Assembly (NCBI GenBank): GCA_022747635.1
Contig: JAKTNV010000005.1
Location: 45,253,013-45,317,012, forward strand
Length of the DNA: 64,000 nt
DNA from: Hetaerina americana
Taxonomy: Eukaryota; Arthropoda; Insecta; Odonata; Calopterygidae
Direction: 5' to 3'
Each line of letters begins with the position of its first letter. Position 1 is the first letter of the stretch. The notes beneath the pieces are model-generated. The model was given only the letters and a program-made list of their open reading frames with translations. It ran no database searches and had not been told where the DNA came from. Of the stretch, positions 52,701 through 60,572 are shown in pieces. Position numbers and translations under genes: made by a program.

Positions 52701-55024
52701 ATCATCCGATTGGGATAGGTTTTATTACATTCGCCTATTAATGCGCATTGGCAAACACACATTCCGGGGTGAATGATACGATTAATCCTTGAAACAGATA
52801 ACTAGCTTTGCACTAACCCTGCTCCTTTTCAATTTGGCACGAAGGGTGTATTACAATTATCTCTCGGAGGCATTCTAGCGCTGTTCTCCTAATGAGTGTC
52901 GAACGTTGAATCTTCCAACCTCCCCATTTTCTGCACCAATCCGCTTTCTGGGAAAGGTTTACCTGAATTTTAAGACCACTCCTCTCGCCAAAAAAAATAG
53001 CGTGGACCGCGTTTGTAGCGCGTATACCATCCGCACGGGGACAAATCCCGTTTCTCACAAAACAGTCCAATCCCCACCCAACTTTTATCGTCCTCTCGTT
53101 GTGTCCATCCCCCACCCTTTCCCTCAATCTTTCGCCCCATGCTTTCCTTTCCCCCGCAATCACCCTCCGGCGCACTCCCTCCCCTCATCTATTTTTCACG
53201 GCAAGGCTGGGATGTGAAGGACGGGGAAAAGGGGGTTTTTGAAGTGTAGGGGCGGGAGGATAAGGAGCAGCAGCGGGGGTAGGAGTCTACCACCATCCCT
53301 CGCCTCCTCCACACCGGCCGTTTTCACTTAGCCGGAAGGGCCTCGGCAACTCAACGATAAATTTCAGTGAGCCATCTCTCCGGGATGAATGTGTGGGTGT
53401 GAGGGGAAGAGGAAGAGGGGGAGTAGCGGGAAAGGAGGTAGGGTGGGCGGTCCGCAGAACGAAGGAAAGTGGTGTGGTGGAAGGGTTGTGGACAGAGTGG
53501 GGAAACGGAGGAATGGAAAGGGAAGGTTGGAGACATGCGTGGGAGTAAACGAAAGGGTGAAAGCGCAAGGGGGTATGTGGATCGGGTGGGGAAGATAGGG
53601 GCAGGAGGAAGGGGTGGATGTTTGGGGTGAATGTGGGGAAAGGAAAGGGAGGTAGGGGCGCTGAAATATTGACCCACGCCGACAGACCCCCGTGCTTCCC
53701 CTCTGCCCCATCCCATCCTCACCCTCGCTCGCCACAAACTCCCCTTCCACCCCCTTTTCCTCCCATCTATCCCTCTCTCTCTCGAGAGTTATCACGGCAT
53801 GATTTAAGAAGCGAGATTCACCACCGTTAAAATGCCTTGCTGGACCCGACTCTGCGACGTTGTAATCGCTCCATAATGGATTTTCCTGTATAATTCAGAG
53901 GTGTGTCAATCGTAAAACCCATTAGAGCTCATTCATCAATAGATGGTTTGATTCGCTGAGTGAGATTTCCTATCCTTCCTGTAAATCTTGTTCTTGGATG
54001 TGCGTGGCACTTTAACAGTGCCACGAACATCACACGCACGCGTAATGATGAAATCTGAGAAGTTTCATCGTACTCTCATTGCTTCTGGTTTTTAATATTA
54101 TTTTGGTTTCGTTGAATTATTATCTCTATTGATTGAATACTTAGTATTTAATATAGTAAATTTTTTTAGTTGAAATTCAGAGAGTACTACCATGCATATT
54201 GAAATGGGTCCTGTTCCAGGAAGATCTAATTCCATGAATCGATATTATTTGGCAAAACTTACATGTTTGCTCGCTTTTACGTTTCATGAAATTGCTATCT
54301 GATTATCTATTTTCCTCACTTACTAATTTCAAAGGAACAATATAGTCTTACAGGTTTTTTTGGTCTTTACCCTTAAAGTCTGAGATCATCCATTTATTAA
54401 TGCATTCGTATAAAATTCCTTGCGCCAATGAGAAATTGGCTTGAATCAAACCGGTGGTTAGCTATGCAACAGACGATCAGCCAGCAAGTGACTCTGCACA
54501 ACGAACTACACGGGCGATATTTGTGCTATGGATCGGCGAGGTGAATTGAATAGTGTACTTTTATGACAGGAACTTAGGTTATATCCTCAATTATTTGCGC
54601 AATGTGCTGTATTATGGGGAGAACACGTCAAACGGCGGTATTGTTCGGATCTCATGATGTGTAATATTAAAATACAATGATTTTGCTTACTTTTTTTCCC
54701 ACAATCTTCCTCTTCTCCATATATGAAACGCACTATATATTTAATATTGCGTGGCTTTGCTCCAAGTAAATTATCCTTTCATAATATTCTATAGCAAATA
54801 ATCATTTTTCTGTTTCTAGTAATATTACATGCGCCATTAGTTTCATGCCTATGTTATTGATGCACTATCGCTAAAAGTAGAGGTAATATTATGATTTCGG
54901 CTATTCCTGTACAATATCAATCTTGCATTAAACAGACTAGTTTTAGAATAATTTGTTCGTTTCCGTCGAGAAACCATTTTATGTCAAACGATATTTATCA
55001 TCGTATCTCAAAAAGTCTGCAGTA
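49771..55024. other. Unassigned DNA
   Basis: AT-rich apart from the 52960-53800 island. 53997-54031 forms a 15-bp stem (GATGTGCGTGGCACT) with one interruption. No gene is supported. Confidence 0.45.
52960..53800. other. GC-rich, strand-asymmetric island
   Basis: 52990-53170 is C-rich on the plus strand, 53215-53670 is strongly G-rich, and 53670-53790 is C-rich again. Long overlapping frames on both strands are Pro/Ser- or Gly/Arg-rich, as expected from base bias, and show no domain. It could be a promoter-associated island or an old repeat. Confidence 0.5.
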
Positions 55025-55200
55025 GTCGAGTGTGTAGAGCACATGAATACCGACCGGGGTCCCCGATTTCGGATCCCAGCAGCAATGGACGCACTCATAT
55101 TAGCCAGACTTGGTGTTTTATTTTGTGGGATGCAAATCTTCCTGGGAAAACGCACCCGGCCAAGGAAAAGGAACTGGCCCTCCTACTCTAATTAGTGAAT
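55025..55200 (+). mobile_element. tRNA-derived SINE-like piece 2
   Basis: TAGTCGAGTGTGTAGAGCAC resembles a tRNA D-arm with an A-box. About 30 bp later CGATTTCGGATCCCAGC resembles a T-arm with a B-box. A non-tRNA body follows (GCCAGACTTGGTGT, then GGGAAAACGCACCCGGCC). The spacing suits a tRNA-derived SINE head. It is a different family from piece 1. Confidence 0.45.
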
Positions 55201-55502
55201 TTTATACACCATCTCCCTTATTACGGGATGGGCTATACCATTTTATATAAAATCAATTACCAATCTGATAATCATAGTTATATCACTGTTGTAAATTTAG
55301 TTTTGCTAGTTTTAAAGCTAAGTTAAAAGCGAATGAAATATTAATGTCTATCCTAAATTTTATTTTAGTTTTCTGGATGATTTTGATTTACCTCGCGATC
55401 GAGGATGAATTCTTAATGTTAATTTTCTATTATATTATGGAGTAAAACGTAGCAATTTGGAATCAAAGATAGGAGAAAAGTTATTCTGTTTGATCCATTA
55501 TA

Positions 55503-56205
55503 CGAGGGCGATTCGAAAAGTAAGGCCTCCTATTTTTTTCATGAAGAATCAAATTTATTCTTAACTTTGTGTGCATCGTAGGAAAGGCTGAGCATTTATC
55601 TATTTTTCTATATAGTTGCCTTGACGATCAATCACTTCTTGCATCCTTGTAACCAGGTTTTTAATACCGGTGTCGTACCTTTCTCCCGCCGCGTCACGAA
55701 GCCAACTGACGACTGCTTCTTGCACTTCCTTGTCTGACTTGAATTTCTGTCCTCCAAGGTGTTTTTTGAGAGCTAGAAACAAGTGGCAGTCGCTGGGGGC
55801 AACATCCGGGCTGTAAGGAGGGTGATATCCCAGCCGAATTCATTGAGTAGGGTGGTCTTTTGATGTGACACGTACATGTTGGTGTGGACGTGCATTGTCA
55901 TGATGCAACCACACTCCTTTGTTGAGACACCTTGTTGTAAGGACCTCCGACACAATATTCTGCGCGGAGAAGTATCCACTCTCTTCATTAGGGCCTTCCT
56001 TTATCTCATGAAGGGCAATTCTCCGGTTATCGCGCACCATTTCGTCAATTGGAGCCACCGTTGATTCCGGCAAACTCGGCGACCCCGATCGCTGCTCATC
56101 GTGGACGTTTTTCCGGCCATCAAAAAACTCCCTGCACCACTTCCACACGTTTTTGATGCCCATACACTTCTCCACGTACACTTCCACTAGATGGCGATGA
56201 ATTTA
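55503..56205 (-). pseudogene. mariner fragment, fourth family, reverse copy
   Basis: TA at 55501-55502 is followed by an end beginning CGAGGGCGATTCGAAAAGTA. Minus-strand blocks: GIKNVWKWCREFFDGRKNV, DEMVRDNRRIALHEI (DNA-binding part), a deletion, then GVWLHHDNARPHQHV (second catalytic block), a frameshift, then LALKKHLGGQKFKSDKEVQE and SWLRDAAGERYDTGIKNLV (C-terminus). The first catalytic block and the N-terminal 40 or so residues with the right inverted repeat are missing. The break is at about 56205, where an inverted piece of the same element begins. Confidence 0.75.
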
Positions 56206-56330
56206 TATCGGAGAGGCAGTCGTCAGTTGGCTTCGTGACGCGGCGGGAGAAAGGTACGACGCCGGCATTAAAAAGCTGCTTGCAAGGATGCAAAAAGTGA
56301 TTGATCGCCAAGGCGACGTTCCCTTTAAAA
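56206..56330 (+). pseudogene. mariner fragment, fourth family, inverted partial copy
   Basis: The plus strand encodes VVSWLRDAAGERYDAGIKKL followed by MQKVIDRQGD. This is the same C-terminal segment that the reverse copy encodes at about 55605-55720, with a few substitutions. It is joined directly to the truncated 5' side of the reverse copy, giving a head-to-head arrangement. No inverted terminal repeat follows. Confidence 0.7.
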
Positions 56331-56431
56331 ATTTACCATCAACTTCATAACTATGAAGCCACCAGCATGAAAAAGAACTCAAAAAATTAAAAAGCTCTCC
56401 ACTGGTAAAGAAATTATATGCATATATATAT

Positions 56432-56432
<1 letters not shown>

Positions 56433-56463
<31 letters not shown>

Positions 56464-56640
56464 TGGTCTTTATTTGGGCGAAATTGAGACCAAATGGTCC
56501 CTTCTTCCATTTAACCCATCGTCATATACATATTATATTAGCCATTAAACTTATAAATACAGTCATATGTACACATAAATACATATAGACAGACATCAAT
56601 TCATTAACACAGATTTGCACATCGAAAAGAAAACAGTATA
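56433..56640 (+). repeat. Dispersed repeat, copy B, left part
   Basis: Seven GATA units, then TTTATTTGGGCGAAATTGAG, ACCAAATGGTCCCTTCTTCC and further blocks to CAGATTTGCACATCG, matching 32969-33140. Confidence 0.75.
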
Positions 56641-56860
56641 TACATATATATAGACACACACATACACATACATACACATACACACACATACATACCTATA
56701 TTCATACACATACCTACACATATACATACATATCCACACACACATACACATACACACATAAACATACATACATGCATTCATACACATACATAAATACAAA
56801 CATAAGTACGCACATACACACCTATACATACATACATATACATATACATATATAAATTAA
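56641..56860. repeat. (CATA)n-type microsatellite
   Basis: CATA, CACA and TACA units over about 220 bp. It replaces the TA tract found at the same place in copy A of the dispersed repeat. Confidence 0.9.
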
Positions 56861-56907
56861 GAATACACCTACATATACTCAAATTAAATGACAGTGAAGT
56901 CAACAGT
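56861..56907 (+). repeat. Dispersed repeat, copy B, right part, cut by the LTR element
   Basis: TAAATTAAGAATACACC, then ATACTCAAATTAAATGACAG, matches 34400-34470. The 5' LTR starts directly after it, so the retrotransposon inserted into this repeat. ACAGT at 56903-56907 is the expected 5-bp target duplication, but the other copy lies beyond the window. Confidence 0.6.
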
Positions 56908-57630
56908 TGTGACGTTGTGCTTGGCGCAGCGTCACTTGCCCAGTTCGAATACGCGCGCCCCTCTCGCGAGCCGTAGAACGGCGGGGCGCTATTTGTGGGC
57001 GCCGACAATGTATGTAAGAAAAAAAGAGGAGCGGAGCGCGCCGCGCGCGGAGAGTGCCGGCCAACACGTGGTAAGGAGAGTTCGTTGTGAGATGTCCGAG
57101 AGAGAAGGTCGTGTGCTATCATCGTCGAGTCACCGACAGCCTGCGAACACCGGGGGTGCGCGTGCCAGCAACCGACCTCGCCGTGTGGGCCCCCCGCAGG
57201 CCCCGACCGGAACATCGGGACCCAGCAGTCGACAGCGAGGCGGCCATCTTCGGCTGCCGCCGAGCGGCCACCCAACATCGTGGCCCAGCAGGCGTCGGCA
57301 CCGCGCGTCATGTTTGCTTGGGAGCGCCCACACCTTTTCTTGTGATAATAAATAGTTCTTATGAAGTTTACTCGTCGGAGTCCATTTTTATGCGCCTCCT
57401 TGCGTCCCTCGTGATTTCAGCTGAAGAGCCGCTGCCCACCCCGGGGCACATCAAAGGTGAGCGAGCCCTCCCCTGGGACGAGGAGTGTGATGGGCCAGGT
57501 GACAGCCAGCGGCGTGACTCTGCGGCTAGCCATGCGGCTAGCCTGGCGCCCTCAAAACAAGTAGAGTCACGGCCTCCCTTGTCTCGCGGTATCGGGGAAA
57601 ATTTATCTATAAATTAAATACCGCGTCACA
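56908..57630 (+). repeat. 5' LTR (723 bp)
   Basis: Starts TGTGACG and ends CGTCACA, a perfect 7-bp inverted pair, two bases before the primer site. The start is fixed by the matching 3' LTR at 63851. It is GC-rich at first. A poly(A) signal AATAAA lies at 57347-57352. No TATA box was obvious, so transcription may use an initiator. The exact end is inferred from the terminal CA and the primer site. Confidence 0.85.
57347..57352 (+). promoter_or_regulatory. Poly(A) signal in LTR
   Basis: AATAAA inside the LTR, upstream of a T-rich stretch. The copy of this site in the 3' LTR, off-window, would terminate the genomic RNA. Confidence 0.6.
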
Positions 57631-57632
57631 AA

Positions 57633-57650
57633 TGGCGCCCAACGTGGGGC
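57633..57650 (+). promoter_or_regulatory. Primer-binding site, tRNA-Lys(CTT) type
   Basis: TGGCGCCCAACGTGGGGC is complementary to the 3' end of animal tRNA-Lys(CTT) including CCA. It starts minus-strand DNA synthesis. Its position two bases after the LTR end is normal. Confidence 0.85.
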
Positions 57651-58430
57651 AGCCTTTCTATTGTTGTGCGAGAAAAGTGACAATTATATTTCGAGAGTGC
57701 GCATGAGGCGCGAGTGTAAAATGGCGTCGCGTCGGCCTTGACGAGGCAACAATGGTGTGAAGGAGAGCGAGCGGAGTGATACCGGCATGGTGTGCAAAGC
57801 GTGTGTGTGAGCGGGAACGATGCGTGATTAACGTCGCGCGAGCGCCAGTTATTACGTACAGCTCTTTCGCGAGCGGTACACAATTTTTCTATTTGATTTA
57901 TAAATTAGTCCTTTTTTTCTTTCGCTATACATTTTCATGAAATTAAAAAATTTAAAATTCTTTGTGAGGGAAGCAGTAAATGAGAGATTATAATTTCTAC
58001 TCAATCTTTTGTACTTGAATGTGGTTTGTGCGGTTGCTTTGAGTGGTTGCTTGGCGTTGAGGGTGGGATGAAAGCTGTGAACATTCCCGAGGCGACTTGT
58101 TTCCAGTTAAGTTGCGGAGGGACGATCGGTTTCTAAGATTAACTACTATTATTGGCTTGAGGGAAGCTCCGTGCGTAGCCACGTATCCCCAGAGTGGCAG
58201 AGGATCCTTTGAAAAGAGGAAGCGGAGTTTGTACTTTTTGAAATTTGAGGTTAGGTTATGCTTTTAATATAGAATTCTGATTTATTCTACCTTATTTGTT
58301 ATACTAACTGTAGAACAGGGAAATATCTTTAGATTAGGATTAAATTTTTGCAGTAAGCGTATTTTAGGTTAGGTGGGGCAAATCCTTTAATTATTCAATA
58401 GGTTAAGAATTTTCTTCTTCCTAATTTACA
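57651..58430 (+). other. Non-coding leader of the retrotransposon
   Basis: About 780 bp between the primer site and the gag ATG, with no long frame. By analogy it should contain the packaging signal. I see no conserved motif that identifies it. Confidence 0.6.
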
Positions 58431-60572
58431 ATGGAGGGTGACACTGGATTTTTGGCGAGATATCAGAGAGATATGAGGGCACTGCTACGGCATTCAGCGG
58501 TAAAGGCAGAATTTGAAATAATTAAGCAAATGAGTGAAGAAGAGGTGGAAAATGAGTTGTCAAGTAAAGGACACTCTTTGGTAGGGCCACTCTTAGTACG
58601 CAAAGAGCGATTATTGCGGGCTAAGCTTCTTTTGGCACAACCACGGTTAGGGACACCATGGTCAAAAGAATTGGACGAGGATGTGCAGCCTGACGATGTA
58701 ATCCTCTCAGGAGCTCTACACGCCTTAAACTGGGACGAAGACCTAGAGGCAGGGCGGAAAACGAAAGGAGCATGCAGTAAGGGGCATAAAAAGAAGCACA
58801 TCGAGACGGAGAAAGTTGCCGCAAGCAACGGAGAAATTAATGAGGAACTGAACCCCATTCGGACCATTACAGCAAACGCAGCGGGAGGCCCTCAGCCCAA
58901 ACTGCCGCTGATGGACTCATATGATTTTCCGCCGCTGGGGGAAAGGAAAGAAGCGTCAGATTTGACCAGAGAAAAGGAAAAACTGCGCATTCTGCCTTCG
59001 GAAGCGAAATTAAATCAGAAAGAGATACCAGTACAGAGCGACCGCAACTCTGAGGAAATAAAGGAGTTGCGGAGTCAATTGCAACAGCAGAACGAGATGA
59101 TCAACAACCTAACGGATGGACTTAGCCGAATTTTACAAAAATTGGGCAGTGAGAAGAACGATAAGGAAGTGAACTTGAGAAAGGGTTCCAGGAAAAAGTA
59201 TCGGAGGGAAATAACATCCACTTCGTCATCTTCTTCAGAGTCGGAGGTAACGAGCGGGTCGTTATCTACTGACAGCAGTGATGACTCGGACGATGCATCA
59301 GGGGACGATGGACATAGACAGAGCATCAGCTCTGAGTTAGGAAGGGCCAGTGCTCCGAGAAAATTGGCATCTAAATCCAAGAGACATCGTACGAGCTCGT
59401 CACGCTCAGCTGAGATCTCGCAAAGATGCATAAAGGCGTTCCAGAGTTGGAAGCTTGAATTTCGAGGAGACGGCAATTCAAAGGCAAGAGAGTACCTCCA
59501 GAAGTTGGGAAACATCAGAGCCAGCACTAATGCCTCGGATAGCGATATCTTGAAGGTTTTGCCGTTTACTCTTCGAGATACCGCTTACAACTGGTATGCG
59601 GCCACGGAGGAGTACATCAAAGACTGGAATGACTTTCAACGACGATTTAAACAGAGATTCGTCGAAGAGTGGGACGAAGAGCAAGTGGTGAGGGAAATTA
59701 CCAATAGAACCCAAGGGAGGAAGGAGAGGATAGTAGAATTTATAGGCAACTTACAACATCTTTCTAAATATTTGAAGAAACCGTTGTCAGAGAGGAAACT
59801 GCTCAAGGTCGCATTGAGCAATATACTTCCAGAATATCGAAATGAGATAAAGGATCGACGCCTTAAGACGTTGGATGAACTGATGAATTGTGGTCAGAAG
59901 TATGAAAGAAGAATGGCAATCAATGCTCGTTATCATGATCCTATGCCAGCTAGCGAGTCGCTAATCACGACTGGCGCTTATGTGAGGAAAGGAGAAGAGC
60001 AAGGATCAAGAAAACTAGCGAAAGTAGGGGCCCTGGGGAGCAATGTGGAGGAAATGAATAAGAAGACCAGCGAACTTCAACCCAATGAGGTCAAGAAAAA
60101 GTCCATTACGGACGGAGGAGGGAGAATACCGCCCACCATGGGGAAAAATGGCGAGCTGTCCTCTCCGAGAGAGGTCACGCCCAGCTCCTCTGGGACAGGT
60201 TACAATGGCCGATGGGGCAACCGGGCCATAACGAGACCTACGTGGTCTAGGCCTTCACAGGCGAGAGACCAGGGACCGGACTTTGACGGAGCTTGTTATT
60301 CCTGCGGAGAGTTGGGACATAGGGCAAATGCGTGCCCGAGAGTCCAGTGTTTCAGCTGTGGCGCAAGAGGGCATATCAGTGTCAATTGCCCCAGTCGACA
60401 GGGTAGGACACGAGAAAAGTGCCAACTTTGCGGCAAGGTCGGCTTATTGGCAATTAATTGCCCTAATTGCAAACATCTGTTTACTCGGCAGGAAAACGGA
60501 CAAGCGGGGAGTCGCCTAGCCCAAGCGGCTTCCCCGCAAACCAATCCGTCGAACACGAAACGGCTGAATTAG
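58431..60572 (+). CDS. gag: Gag polyprotein of the Ty3/gypsy element
   Basis: 713 codons, uninterrupted. It builds the virus-like particle and packages RNA. Residues 1-270 are charged and probably helical, with Ser/Asp-rich low complexity at about 265-300. The conserved retrotransposon-gag region (LPFTLRDTAYNWYAATEEYI, FQRRFKQRF) is at about 380-470. Three CCHC zinc knuckles close the protein: CYSCGELGHRANAC from 622, CFSCGARGHISVNC from 640, and a third from 664. The third reads CQLCGKVGLLAINC, with Leu where His is expected, so its zinc binding is probably impaired. The last 106 bp overlap pol in the -1 frame. The first ATG of the frame was taken as start. Confidence 0.88.
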   Translation: MEGDTGFLARYQRDMRALLRHSAVKAEFEIIKQMSEEEVENELSSKGHSLVGPLLVRKERLLRAKLLLAQPRLGTPWSKELDEDVQPDDVILSGALHALNWDEDLEAGRKTKGACSKGHKKKHIETEKVAASNGEINEELNPIRTITANAAGGPQPKLPLMDSYDFPPLGERKEASDLTREKEKLRILPSEAKLNQKEIPVQSDRNSEEIKELRSQLQQQNEMINNLTDGLSRILQKLGSEKNDKEVNLRKGSRKKYRREITSTSSSSSESEVTSGSLSTDSSDDSDDASGDDGHRQSISSELGRASAPRKLASKSKRHRTSSSRSAEISQRCIKAFQSWKLEFRGDGNSKAREYLQKLGNIRASTNASDSDILKVLPFTLRDTAYNWYAATEEYIKDWNDFQRRFKQRFVEEWDEEQVVREITNRTQGRKERIVEFIGNLQHLSKYLKKPLSERKLLKVALSNILPEYRNEIKDRRLKTLDELMNCGQKYERRMAINARYHDPMPASESLITTGAYVRKGEEQGSRKLAKVGALGSNVEEMNKKTSELQPNEVKKKSITDGGGRIPPTMGKNGELSSPREVTPSSSGTGYNGRWGNRAITRPTWSRPSQARDQGPDFDGACYSCGELGHRANACPRVQCFSCGARGHISVNCPSRQGRTREKCQLCGKVGLLAINCPNCKHLFTRQENGQAGSRLAQAASPQTNPSNTKRLN

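Noticed and set aside
53351..53795. Overlapping Pro/Ser-rich open frames of 120-143 codons
   Set aside because: Two frames on the same strand and one on the other are open together because of the base bias of the island. No domain, no start context and no splice signals that I can support.
56778..57617. Open frames of 155-177 codons across the 5' LTR
   Set aside because: They run through the GC-rich LTR, cross its border, and overlap on both strands. They are not part of the gag or pol reading frames.
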